Positions 33,248 through 41,657 are shown, counted from the stretch's first letter. The stretch: DNA of 64,000 nucleotides from Akkermansia muciniphila (GCA_945861535.1 CAMAUZ010000027.1:19435-83434), one strand, 5' to 3'. Numbers and translations: made by a program. The notes: generated from the letters alone by a model not told the origin.

Positions 33248-33586
33248 ATGCCCGCGCGTCCCATGCCTCTCACGCGGCTAACCCTTCTCGCCAGCACCGT
33301 GCTCCTCGCGCCGGTGCTGGCGGTGGCCCAAGATCAAGGCGCTCCCCACAGCCCCACGAACTCCCTGCTGTACAACATCCTCTTAACCCTCTTCCCTTTC
33401 GGCCTCTTCGCCCTAGTCATCTACTGGTTCCTTCGCCGCACCCAGTCCAGTCCTCAATCCAAACGCCTGGCCGATTATATGACTCGCCACGAACAGAACA
33501 TGGCGCGCCAGGAACACCACATGGCCCGCCTCGAAGATTCCCTCGAACGCATCGCCAAAGCGCTTGAAAAACGGGACACCCACTGA
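33248..33586 (+). CDS. Small membrane protein with C-terminal coiled coil
   Basis: The product has 112 residues, or 107 if the internal ATG at 33263 (MPLTRLTLLASTVLL) is used, which gives a better signal peptide. The signal (to about AVAQ) is followed by a single TM segment (LLYNILLTLFPFGLFALVIYW) and a charged helical tail with a heptad-like pattern (MARQEHHMARLEDSLERIAK). The tail should face the cytoplasm. It starts only 18 bases after the Sel1 gene stop, so the two are probably co-transcribed, and the coiled coil could anchor a partner to the membrane. No family is recognised with certainty. Confidence 0.7.
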   Translation: MPARPMPLTRLTLLASTVLLAPVLAVAQDQGAPHSPTNSLLYNILLTLFPFGLFALVIYWFLRRTQSSPQSKRLADYMTRHEQNMARQEHHMARLEDSLERIAKALEKRDTH

Positions 33587-33734
33587 GAATCGGCCGGCCG
33601 GTTTCCGTCCCATCCCTTCGCGCCCTTTGCGTGAGGCAAAACTTCCCCGCTCCGAATAAATCTAAGACTAACGGCATCTCCTCTCCCCATTTTCCTGTCC
33701 CTAATTTTTCTGTCCTACTCCGGTCCCCCTTAGG

Positions 33735-34220
33735 ATGAACACCGACAACCCCCTCAAACAATTCGCTGCCGTCTTCCTAGTCGCCCTCCTCGTCTATGTC
33801 GCGTCCTACTCCTGGATCGAGCACAAGCGCAAAGTCCACGGCCCCTGGCAAATCACCTTCACCACCGACCCCGCCGGCCACCCCACCCTCACCATCAACC
33901 AACCCTCCCTCGGCATCACCAACGCCCGTGTCATCCTTGTCGAAGAGACCGCCACCCTCACCAACTCCCCCGTCACCCTCGCCCTCAAAGACCCCCGCCA
34001 AACCCCCATCCCCGTCCCCTTCGGCAAACTCAAATTCATGGACCTCACCTTCCTCCCCGGCACCCTCACCTTCGAACTCCACGGCCACGAAATCGAACTC
34101 CTCCCCCGCACCCTCTACCTCAACCGCAAGGAAATCGCCTGGTCCCCGGGCGCCGAATTCAAGCTCCTGACCTCTGAAAAACTCCCCGCCGCCGCATTGA
34201 CACCGCGGAAGAAGAAGTGA
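33735..34220 (+). CDS. Membrane-anchored protein of unknown function
   Basis: The 161-residue product has one N-terminal TM segment (FAAVFLVALLVYVASYSWI) followed by a beta-rich, probably periplasmic domain and a lysine-rich end (TPRKKK). There are no known motifs. The 148 bases before it hold repeat-like words (ccctttgcgtga; cctgtccctaatttttctgt). It follows the Sel1 gene and the coiled-coil protein on the same strand and may belong to the same unit, though the gap is long enough for its own promoter. Confidence 0.65.
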   Translation: MNTDNPLKQFAAVFLVALLVYVASYSWIEHKRKVHGPWQITFTTDPAGHPTLTINQPSLGITNARVILVEETATLTNSPVTLALKDPRQTPIPVPFGKLKFMDLTFLPGTLTFELHGHEIELLPRTLYLNRKEIAWSPGAEFKLLTSEKLPAAALTPRKKK

Positions 34221-34573
34221 CCGCCTGGGATGGAAAAGTAATTAGTAATTAGTGATTAGTCAGAAGCGGTCGATCAACATCGCCCCCCATTTAAAAACCA
34301 CGAATTACCAATCACCTATTCCCAACGACTCCGACTCACGACTAATCACTAATGAGCCACTTTCAAAACCCCGGCTGGTTTATCTTTTACCCACCATCTT
34401 TTACCATCTGTATCCCGTCCCCTCGTCCAAGACCCAAGCATCTGGTAAAAGATGAGCGGTAAAAGATGGAAAGCCGGAACTGTGAAGCCAAGATTTTCCA
34501 AATGCCTCTAATTACCAATCACTAATTTCTTCCCCCTCCCTTCCCAGACCCCAGACCCTAGCCCCCAGACCCT
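34221..34573. repeat. Cluster of nested word-like inverted repeats
   Basis: No gene is seen. At 34237-34261 attagtaattagtgattagt pairs with actaatcactaat near 34340-34352 and again near 34520. Arms 34382-34406 and 34443-34467 (atcttttaccc...; tggtaaaagatg...) form a second inverted pair. Immediately upstream of the SIS start a run of cagaccc words (34547-34573) is tandemly repeated. A related tttaccatt/catcttttacc stretch lies near 7619-7655. Confidence 0.7.
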
Positions 34574-35359
34574 ATGTCTCCCTCCTCCACCTACCTCCAC
34601 CGCTGCCGCGACCTCATCACCGCCGTCGAGCACCAGCTCCCCACCATCCACCGCGCCGCCGACTGGTTCGCCGCGACCATCCTTGCCGGCCGCATGGTGC
34701 ATCTCTTCGGCTCCGGCCACAGCCGCATCCTCGTGGAGGAAATGTGGCCCCGTTACGGCTCCTTCCCCGGCTTCAACCCCATTGTCGAACTCTCCCTCAG
34801 CTTCCACAACCTCGTCGTCGGTGCCAATGGGCAGCGCCAGGCCATGTTCCTCGAAAACGTCTCCGGCCTCGCCGAACGCATCCTCCGCAACTTCGACCTC
34901 TCCCCCCTCGACACCGCCCTCGTCATCTCCTCCAGCGGTTGCAACGTAGTTCCCATCGAGATCGCCGCGGGTTTCCGCCAGCGCGGCGTCAAAGTCGTCG
35001 CCATCGTCTCCACCGCCCATAGCGACGCCAGCCCCAGCCGCCACCCCACCGGCAAGAAACTCCAGGACTTCGCCGACCTCGTCCTCGACACCGGCGCGCC
35101 CGTCGGCGACGCCATGGTCGCCATCCCCGGCCTCGACACCCCCGTCGCCCCCGGCTCCACCGTCGGCGGCTGCCTCCTCGTCAATTCCATCAAAGCCGAA
35201 ACCGCCGCCCGCCTCACCGCCGCCGGCCATCCCCCAAAAGTCCTCACCGCCAGCGCCCTCGTCGGTCCCGACAAAGCCACCCAACTCTTCGAAGCCGCCT
35301 ACGACGAACACGCACGGAGGCTGGCCAAGCTCTACGAAAACCTCGGCGCGCGAGAGTAA
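34574..35359 (+). CDS. SIS-domain sugar-phosphate isomerase-like protein
   Basis: The 261-residue product is a cytoplasmic SIS (sugar isomerase) domain protein, like the UPF0309 family. The phosphosugar-binding signature is in VHLFGSGHSRIL, and a second serine cluster is in LVISSSGCNVVPIEIAAGF, followed by GVKVVAIVS. Such proteins bind or isomerise sugar phosphates, often amino-sugar 6-phosphates, or act as regulatory domains. The start is at the ATG after the cagaccc repeat run, and MSPSSTYLHRCRDLI fits. The exact substrate cannot be assigned; no amino-sugar genes adjoin it. Confidence 0.85.
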   Translation: MSPSSTYLHRCRDLITAVEHQLPTIHRAADWFAATILAGRMVHLFGSGHSRILVEEMWPRYGSFPGFNPIVELSLSFHNLVVGANGQRQAMFLENVSGLAERILRNFDLSPLDTALVISSSGCNVVPIEIAAGFRQRGVKVVAIVSTAHSDASPSRHPTGKKLQDFADLVLDTGAPVGDAMVAIPGLDTPVAPGSTVGGCLLVNSIKAETAARLTAAGHPPKVLTASALVGPDKATQLFEAAYDEHARRLAKLYENLGARE

Positions 35360-35360
35360 T

Positions 35361-35390
35361 TATGAAGGATGAAGTATGAATGATGAAACC
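35361..35390. repeat. Left flank of four-helix-bundle gene (gaaggatgaagtatgaatga)
   Basis: Short degenerate repeat made of GGATGAAG/TATGAA words, overlapping the start codon of the next gene. The reverse-complement words (ttcatacttcataattcatc) follow the gene at 35756-35843, so the gene is bracketed by inverted repeats. Confidence 0.6.
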
Positions 35391-35744
35391 AAGCACCAAG
35401 ACCTGCGCATTCGAACCAAGAAATTCAGTTTGCGCATCATAGAAATGTTCGTGGATCTGCCCAAAAACGAGGTCGCAAAGATACTAGGACGGCAAGTCCT
35501 CCGTTCCGGCACCTCCGTTGGCGCAAACTACCGTGAAGGCTACCGCGCCCGGTCCAAACCCGAGTTCATCTCCAAACTCGGCGATTCCCTAAAGGAACTC
35601 GAAGAAACTACGTACTGGCTTGAGCTCTTGACAGAAAGCGGCACCGTTCCACCACCCAAACTCGCGCCCCTCCTCCAAGAAACCAACGAACTCACCGCCA
35701 TCCTCACCACCATCGTCAAACGCGCCAAATCATCCCCTTCATAA
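35376..35744 (+). CDS. Four-helix-bundle protein (S23 / 23S rRNA intervening-sequence protein family)
   Basis: The 122-residue all-helical protein matches the family first known from proteins encoded in 23S rRNA intervening sequences and related to the avd protein of diversity-generating retroelements. Typical features are LRIRTKKFSLRIIEMF, VLRSGTSVGANYREG, SKPEFISKLGDSLKELEETTYWLELL and a final hydrophobic helix. The function of stand-alone copies is unknown; nucleic-acid binding is suspected in the family. The gene is A/T-richer than its neighbours and is flanked on both sides by inverted word-like repeats, consistent with transfer as a small cassette. Confidence 0.85.
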   Translation: MNDETKHQDLRIRTKKFSLRIIEMFVDLPKNEVAKILGRQVLRSGTSVGANYREGYRARSKPEFISKLGDSLKELEETTYWLELLTESGTVPPPKLAPLLQETNELTAILTTIVKRAKSSPS

Positions 35745-35755
35745 CTCAGTCCTTC

Positions 35756-35843
35756 CCCACCCCCATTTCATACCTCATCCTTCATCCCTCATCCTTGCCC
35801 CTCCGCCCCCCTTTCATACTTCATAATTCATCCTTCATAATTT
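35756..35843. repeat. Right flank of four-helix-bundle gene (ttcatacttcataattcatc)
   Basis: Runs of TTCATACTTCAT, TTCATCC and CTCATCC words, the reverse complement of the left flank. It runs directly up to the start codon of the MetE-like gene. Another run occurs inside that gene at about 36228-36262. Confidence 0.65.
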
Positions 35844-36917
35844 ATGTTCCGCACCACCGTCATCGGTTCCTACCCTTTCCCCGGCTGGCTCGAGTTCGCC
35901 TGCGCCCACCTCGACCAATTCGGTGAAGCCGACCGCACCGAACTCATCGACGACGCCGTCGCCACCGCCCTCCGCGACCAACTCGACGCCGGCCTCGACG
36001 TCGTCACCGATGGCGAACAAACCCGCCTCGACTTCAATTTATCCTTCTACGGTTTCATCCAAGGCATCGAGTTAGAGAGCGCCTCCCCCCGCCACTTCGG
36101 CCCCCCCGCCCACGACCAGCGCGGCAAACACCGTGTCATCGCCCCCCTCACCGCCCCCCGCGGCCTCGGCACCGTCCCCGACTACCTCCGCCTCCAACGC
36201 CTCGCCACATCCCCCGTTCCCCCTTCCCCAATTCATACTTCATCCCTCATCCCTCATACTTCCGCACCGACGCTCAAAGCGTCGGTGCCCGGCCCCTACA
36301 CCCTCTCCGGCCGCCTCCTCCCCAATCCCGACCTCGGCTACCCCGACCGCTGGGCCTTGACCGAAGCCCTCCTCCCCATCGTCCGCCGCGAACTCGAAGC
36401 CCTCGTCGCCGCCGGCTGCCGCGAAATCAGCGTCGATGAACCCAGCATGAGCTGCTACGCCCACAAAGAAGACCCACGCCGCTTCGTGGACATCTTCAAC
36501 CGCACCGTCGAAACCGTCACCGGCCGCACCCGCGTCTGCACCCACCTCTGCTTCGGCAACTACAAAGCCCGCGCCGTCGGCCCCCGCCAGCTCGCCCCCA
36601 TGTTCCCCGCCTTCCTCGATTTCAAGTGCGACGAAATGCACGTCGAAATGGCCAGCCGCGAATTCGCCGAACTCGAACTCATCACCCACATCGCCCGCCA
36701 CTGCGACGCCGCCATCGGCATCATCGACGTGAAAAGCTACTACCTCGAAACCCCCGACGACATCGCCCGCCGCGTCCGCCGCTGCCTCGACTTCGCCCCC
36801 GCCGACCGCCTCGCCTTCGCCCCCGACTGCGGCCTCAGCCAAACCGCCCGCTGGGCCGCCAAACAGAAGCTCAAAAACATGGTCGCGGGCGTGAGTACGG
36901 TGCGGAAGGAACTGTGA
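35844..36917 (+). CDS. Cobalamin-independent methionine synthase-like protein (MetE C-terminal fold)
   Basis: The 357-residue barrel protein is related to the catalytic half of MetE and to stand-alone MetE-like proteins. It has TTVIGSYPFPGW at the start, VVTDGEQTRLDF, ISVDEPSMSCYAH, the metal-site region RVCTHLCFGNY, and the C-terminal FAPDCGLSQTARW with a zinc-ligand cysteine. It could transfer a methyl group to a thiol acceptor, but the natural substrate of this short group is uncertain. About 25-30 residues near 122-150 (SPVPPSPIHTSSLIPHTS and on) do not fit the family. They are encoded by a word-like repeat plus a perfect hairpin, so this is an in-frame repeat insertion. The protein may still be active. 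Confidence 0.8.
   Translation: MFRTTVIGSYPFPGWLEFACAHLDQFGEADRTELIDDAVATALRDQLDAGLDVVTDGEQTRLDFNLSFYGFIQGIELESASPRHFGPPAHDQRGKHRVIAPLTAPRGLGTVPDYLRLQRLATSPVPPSPIHTSSLIPHTSAPTLKASVPGPYTLSGRLLPNPDLGYPDRWALTEALLPIVRRELEALVAAGCREISVDEPSMSCYAHKEDPRRFVDIFNRTVETVTGRTRVCTHLCFGNYKARAVGPRQLAPMFPAFLDFKCDEMHVEMASREFAELELITHIARHCDAAIGIIDVKSYYLETPDDIARRVRRCLDFAPADRLAFAPDCGLSQTARWAAKQKLKNMVAGVSTVRKEL
36220..36288. repeat. In-frame repeat insertion and perfect hairpin inside the MetE-like gene
   Basis: Word-like sequence (attcatacttcatccctcat) at about 36228-36262 is followed by gcaccgacgc-tcaaa-gcgtcggtgc (36264-36288), a perfect 10-bp stem with a 5-base loop. The same TTCAT words occur in the intergenic region just upstream of the gene. 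Confidence 0.75.
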
Positions 36918-36957
36918 GTTTAGAGCCTGCTTGAAAAATTCCCTGAGCCGCGACGGC

Positions 36958-37386
36958 TTGGGTTCGGAGTTCCGCGTTTACGCGGCCCGCTGCTCGAATG
37001 CCGCACGAACCGCATAAATGCGGAACTCCAAACCGGAGCGCGGCCATCCCGGTCGCAGCGGCGACATCGGAGCCATGGTGCTTGGATTTTCCTGCGTCTT
37101 CACAAGTGCGGAGCCGCAACCCAAGGAGCGCGGCTGTGTCCGCCGCGGTCCAGCCGCAGCGGCCTCGAAACCTCGCAGGCACCCGTTGGAATCCATCGCG
37201 TCCATTGCGGTCAACCTGCGGCGGCTGATGCTCCGAGCACACAGCCCCGCTCCGGGAGAAATCCTCGCGACGCGCGAGGAGATCGGAGCGCGGCATTTAC
37301 GCCGCTTCAGCGTGGGAGGCACGGACCGGGGCGAACCCGCTGCGACATTCGAACGGTGAAGCGGCGTGAACGCCGCGCTCCTTGGG
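36958..37386. repeat. Tandem cluster of palindromic repeats (families R3 and R4)
   Basis: The 875-base gap between the MetE-like gene and nuoN holds no convincing gene. In order: an inverted pair ggagttccgcgttta (36966) / taaatgcggaactcc (ending 37029); a degenerate R4-type half at 37035-37070; a full R3 copy at 37116-37253; and a full R4 copy at 37285-37386 (ggagcgcggcatttacgccg ... gcggcgtgaacgccgcgctc). Confidence 0.75.
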
Positions 37387-37792
37387 CTGCGGCTTCGCCG
37401 CTCTGTACTACCACCCTGCGTAATCTTTGCGTGCCGCGAGAATTTTTCATGTCACGCTTCCCCCGTTCCCAGTTCGGCACTTTCCCATTCCCCTTTCCCA
37501 AAATCCGCCCTTCGCGTTTCGTGTCTTTCGTGGTTCCGACTGCTTTTTCCAGGATCAAAGCCACTGATCTCTAAGTTCGGAAACAAGTCCAAGCATCCCG
37601 GCCCCGTCTCCAACCGCAGTGAGTTCACCAAGAATTGGCAAAGGAATGAGGCCCCGAGATTCTATTCCTTTGCCAACAATCCGGCCGGGCTGAGGGCCAC
37701 TCATCACCCGGATTCGACAAAGACACCAGAATCAGGCGACCAAAATCAGTCCTCCCGTCCCCATCTTTCTGCCCCTATTTTTCTGCCGCTCC
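37387..37792. repeat. Word-like non-coding sequence with an inverted pair
   Basis: After the palindromes come words such as ctctgtactaccaccctgcg and cgtgtctttcgtggttcc, which recur in part near 59868-59900 and 39790. At 37635-37678 ttggcaaaggaat pairs with attcctttgccaa. No gene is seen; the end abuts the stop of nuoN. Confidence 0.55.
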
Positions 37793-39283
37793 TCAGTGCC
37801 CCGCCACCACGCCTGCGAGTGCCGGCACCAACCGGCCCAAGATCAAATCCGGCAACGCGCCCAGCAGCACGACCCCCACCGCCATCACCACCAGCACGAC
37901 GCGCGTCACCAGCGAAATGTTTATCTCCCCTGCCCCGTCCGGGGCCGCGACCACATAGACCTGTTTCAGCACTTTCAAATAGTAGTAGAGCGACACCGTG
38001 CTCATCGCGAGCGCCACGACCACGGTCCAGAGCAGGCCCAGTTCCTTCGCGCCATTCGCGGCGGCGGCGAACACGTAGAACTTCCCGAAGAAGCCCGCCA
38101 GTGGCGGAATCCCCGCCAGCGACAGCAGGAAGATCAACAGCGCACCCGCCAGCAGCGGCGAGCGTTTCCCCAACCCCGCGAAATCTGCTATGCGGCAGCT
38201 CCCCGTTCGCGCCTCGACCACGGCCACGACGCCGAACGCGCCGATCACCGTGAGACCGTAGGTCATCGCGTAATACACCACCGCCGCCACACCCTGCGGC
38301 GTGTTCGCCATCACGCCGAGCAGCACGTAGCCGCCGTGCGCGATGGCCGAGTAGGCGAGCAGCCGTTTCACATTCGTCTGCGCCAGCGCTGCCAGATTGC
38401 CCAGGAGCATCGACGCGACCGCGAGCACCGCGAGCAGCGGAATCCAGCCCGGCGCGTAACGGCCCCACGACCCGCTCCCTTCCAGCCCCGCGAACCCCAG
38501 CATCATGACCTTCGCGAGAATGAAGAAGCCCGCGACCTTCGATCCCGACGCGATCAACGCCGCCACCGGCACGGGCGCGCCCTGATACGCATCCGGCGCC
38601 CACAGATGAAACGGCACCGCCGCGACCTTGAACCCGAAGCCGATCACGATCATCACGAGCGCCACCGCAACCATGGGCGAGAGCGCGTGGCCCTTGAGCT
38701 TCGCCGCGATGGCCGGCAGCGCCGTCGCGCCCGTCGCGCCGTAAAGCAGGCTCAGACCGAACAGCGCGAACGCCGCCGCCACGCTGCCGAACAGGAAATA
38801 TTTCAGCGCCGCCTCCGCCGACTGCGGGTCCGACTTGTTGAAGGCGGTCAGCGTGTAAAGCGAGAGGCTCGTCAATTCGAGCGCCACGAAAATCATCAGC
38901 GTGTCCTCGGCGCTGACCACGAGCATCATTCCCACCGTCGCCAGCAGCACGAGCGCGACATATTCGCCAAGATGCTCCGAGAAACTCGTCTCGACCGACA
39001 GCAGCAGCGTGAGGATCGAGAGTACGACGAGCGCCTGTTTCACCAGTTGCGTCAGCGGCGTCACCGTGAAGAGACCGCCCACCGACCCCGGATGCCCGCC
39101 CGGCAGCATCCAGATGAACGCCACCACGCAGCCGAACAGCGCCAGCGCATTCGTGATGAACAAGCGGCTCGCACGCGGTTCCGTGCGCGTCACGCCCACA
39201 TCGACACCGAGCACCGCGAGCGCCGCCAGCACGAGGATGCCCTCGGGCGCCGCGAGTCGGAGAATTTCCAGATAGCTCATCAT
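37793..39283 (-). CDS. nuoN: NADH-quinone oxidoreductase subunit N
   Basis: The 496-residue antiporter-like proton-channel subunit of respiratory complex I has about 14 TM segments. Diagnostic stretches are EDTLMIFVALELTSLSLYTL (TM5 glutamate), FKVAAVPFHLWAPDAYQGAP (TM7 lysine) and ASGSKVAGFFIL. The starts at 39283 and 39280 (MMSYLEILRL) are both possible; upstream codons read through repeat sequence. It is the last gene of the nuo operon and is separated from the preceding NuoM-like gene by a 655-base block of nested palindromes. Confidence 0.95.
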   Translation of the reverse strand: MMSYLEILRLAAPEGILVLAALAVLGVDVGVTRTEPRASRLFITNALALFGCVVAFIWMLPGGHPGSVGGLFTVTPLTQLVKQALVVLSILTLLLSVETSFSEHLGEYVALVLLATVGMMLVVSAEDTLMIFVALELTSLSLYTLTAFNKSDPQSAEAALKYFLFGSVAAAFALFGLSLLYGATGATALPAIAAKLKGHALSPMVAVALVMIVIGFGFKVAAVPFHLWAPDAYQGAPVPVAALIASGSKVAGFFILAKVMMLGFAGLEGSGSWGRYAPGWIPLLAVLAVASMLLGNLAALAQTNVKRLLAYSAIAHGGYVLLGVMANTPQGVAAVVYYAMTYGLTVIGAFGVVAVVEARTGSCRIADFAGLGKRSPLLAGALLIFLLSLAGIPPLAGFFGKFYVFAAAANGAKELGLLWTVVVALAMSTVSLYYYLKVLKQVYVVAAPDGAGEINISLVTRVVLVVMAVGVVLLGALPDLILGRLVPALAGVVAGH

Positions 39284-39938
39284 GGCTGAGTCGTGACTAG
39301 GCCGTTGGGATGAAGCAGGTGGACCACAGAGACACGATGAACACAGAGAAGCGACGCCGCAAACAAACGACTTGGGAAGCGGCATCCCCGCGCCGGTGTT
39401 TTCCCATGGTGAGTGCATGGCCGCCCGGTTCCCGTCCCGGAGGGACGCCGGCGGAGATTAGCCGGGGGCAAGTCCGCCCCAGCGGACGCCGCCCCCGGAA
39501 ACCGTGCCGAGTGGCGCCGTGCCCCAGCGGGGCATCGAAGAAAATGGCCCGAAGCGACAAGTGGTGGCGGAAATGCTGGGAGGAAGCCGCCGCCAAAAAC
39601 TTCTTCGATGCCCCGCTGGGGCATGGTCAGTTCGGCGGCGCAACCGGGGGCCGCGCCCGCTGCGCGGGCTTGCCCCCGGTTAATTTCCTGCGGAGTCCCT
39701 CCGGGACGAAGAGCAAAGCGTTGGCGACAAATCCTTGGTCTTCGGCTGGCGGCCAGGGCAGCGGAAAAAACCTCGCAGCGCGAGAGGATTTTGCAGAGTT
39801 GTAGTGCAGAGAAGAAAAGGGATTGGCCGGCCGCTTTATCAACTATCCGGAGCCTGCCACCAGAAGCACACACGGTTTTTCCTCTGTGTTCATCGCGTCT
39901 CTGTGGTTCACTCGACGGATTCAATTGCGCATTCATGC
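39284..39938. repeat. Three nested inverted repeats between nuoM' and nuoN
   Basis: Outer arms 39319-39348 and 39882-39911 are R7 words (accacagagacacgatgaac / ttcatcgcgtctctgtggtt). Middle arms are 39433-39472 and 39669-39708 (cgtcccggagggacgccggc / cggagtccctccgggacg). Inner arms 39520-39542 and 39601-39623 form a perfect 23-bp inverted repeat (tgccccagcggggcatcgaa and its complement) with a 58-base spacer. No convincing gene is present. Confidence 0.85.
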
Positions 39939-41432
39939 TCAGTGGAATCCCCCTTTCTTCAACGCGGCAAACAACGGCGAATCAAAACTCGGAATAATCC
40001 AATCCAGCAACAGCCGCGGCCACAGCCCGATCAACACCGCCAGCCCCATCAGCACCACCGCGCCCATCCGCTCCGGCACCGTGATCGGTTCCAGCGGATG
40101 CGCCGCCGACTCGGCCTCCGACACCGTCGCCGCGCCCTCGCCGAAGAACGCCATCTGCATCGCCCGCAGCGTGAACGCCACCCCGATCACCACGCCCACG
40201 CCCGCCAGCAGCGTGAGCTTCGGAAACGCCGCCCAGGCGCCCGCCAGCACCTGCAATTCCGCCACAAACCCGCTGAAGCCCGGCAGCCCCATCGACGCGA
40301 ACGCCGCCACCACAAATGTCACCGCCGCAAAGGGCATCGTTTTGCTCAGGCGCATCCCCTCCAGCAGCGTCAACTCGCGCGTGTGCGTCCGGTCATAGAT
40401 CATCCGTCCCACCACGCCGAACAGCAGTGACGCGATGATGCCGTGCGAGAACATCTGGAGCACCGCGCCGCTCAGGCCCTTCGCGTTCAGCGTCATCAGG
40501 CCGAGCATCACGAACCCCATGTGGCTCACGCTCGAGTAGCCGATGACAAATTTAAAATCCTTCTGCACCAGCGCCACCGACGCGCCATAGACAATCCCGA
40601 TGGCCGCGAGCAAGCCGATCGTCCCCTGCCACATCTGCGCGCCCGCCGGAAACAAAATGATTGCCACGCGGAACGCGCCGTAAGCCCCGAGCTTCATGAT
40701 CACCCCCGCCAGCAGCATCGACGCCGGCGTCGGCGCGGCGACGTGACCGGTCGGCGCCCAGGTGTGGAACGGCCACAGGCCCGCGAGAATCGCAAAGCCG
40801 ATGAAGACCACCGGGAACGCCCAGCGCTGGAACTCCGGCGAAAACGCGTGCGTCGCCAGCCCCAGCAGATTCGTCGTGTGCGCTCCCGACACTACATACG
40901 CGCCGATCAAACCGATCAGCACCAGCGCGCTCCCGAGGAAGGAATAGAGCGCCAGCTTCATCGCCCCATACTCGCGCCGCGTGGAACCCCAGATCGCGAT
41001 CAGGAAATACTTCGGCACAATCGCGATCTCGTAGAACACGAAGAGCAGGAACAAATCGAAGCTGAGGAACACCCCGTACACCGCGCCGATCAGCGTGAGA
41101 TACAGCGCGAAAAACTCCTTCGCCCGCTTCTCGACATTCCACGAAAACAACACGCCCACCACCGCCGAGATGCCCGTCAGCAGCACCAGCGTCAGGCTGA
41201 TGCCATCGACCGCGAGGTGATACTCGATCCCAAGCGACCGCACCCACGGGACCTGCACCAGCGTGTGAATCTCCGGCCCCGGTTTGAATTGCAGAGCGTA
41301 GCCCAGCGCCAGCGCCAGCCCGCTCCCCGCCGACAGCAAAGCGGTGATGCGCGCCGCCCGCACGGCCCCCGCCGGGAGCAGCAGCACCCCGAGCGCGCCG
41401 AGGAACGAAAGATAAATGGTCCAGGCGAGCAT
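39939..41432 (-). CDS. NADH-quinone oxidoreductase subunit M, second (NuoM-like) copy
   Basis: The 497-residue antiporter-like complex I subunit has about 14 TM segments. The TM5 glutamate is Glu135 (FVFYEIAIVPKYF), and the TM8 lysine (GVIMKLGAYGAFRV) and TM12 glutamate (FSGFVAELQVLAG) are present. The TM7 lysine of the channel, present in the neighbouring NuoM as Lys236, is replaced by Leu216 in GFAILAGLWPFHTW. Two consecutive NuoM genes imply a complex I with a fourth antiporter-like subunit. It lies 225 bases downstream of the first nuoM, with a palindromic repeat in the gap. Confidence 0.92.
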   Translation of the reverse strand: MLAWTIYLSFLGALGVLLLPAGAVRAARITALLSAGSGLALALGYALQFKPGPEIHTLVQVPWVRSLGIEYHLAVDGISLTLVLLTGISAVVGVLFSWNVEKRAKEFFALYLTLIGAVYGVFLSFDLFLLFVFYEIAIVPKYFLIAIWGSTRREYGAMKLALYSFLGSALVLIGLIGAYVVSGAHTTNLLGLATHAFSPEFQRWAFPVVFIGFAILAGLWPFHTWAPTGHVAAPTPASMLLAGVIMKLGAYGAFRVAIILFPAGAQMWQGTIGLLAAIGIVYGASVALVQKDFKFVIGYSSVSHMGFVMLGLMTLNAKGLSGAVLQMFSHGIIASLLFGVVGRMIYDRTHTRELTLLEGMRLSKTMPFAAVTFVVAAFASMGLPGFSGFVAELQVLAGAWAAFPKLTLLAGVGVVIGVAFTLRAMQMAFFGEGAATVSEAESAAHPLEPITVPERMGAVVLMGLAVLIGLWPRLLLDWIIPSFDSPLFAALKKGGFH

Positions 41433-41451
41433 GTTAGAAAATCAGAGCCGT

Positions 41452-41602
41452 CCGGGGAGCGCACGCGGCCCGCGTGCCGGATTGGGCGGCCCGCCCAATC
41501 CGTCGTTCCCAAGTCTGCCATTCACCTCGCGGGAGAAGGTTGGTGGAACGAGGTTTTCGGCGGGCCGCCGAAAACAGCACGCCAGCGGCGTGCGCTCCCC
41601 GG
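41452..41602. repeat. Palindromic repeat between the two nuoM genes
   Basis: Outer arms are ccggggagcgcacgc (41452-41466) and gcgtgcgctccccgg (41588-41602). Internally gattgggcggcccgcccaat and cggcgggccgccg are further short palindromes. It fills most of the 225-base gap. Confidence 0.75.
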
Positions 41603-41657
41603 CGCGCCGTGCGCGCCGTCGCGGACAAATCGTCGCGGTGAATTCGGGAAAACGAGC

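Noticed and set aside
36998..37359. Small ORFs in repeats R3/R4 (Ala/Arg-rich peptides)
   Set aside because: The same peptides arise from every copy of the palindromes and in either orientation, so they are translated repeats and not genes.
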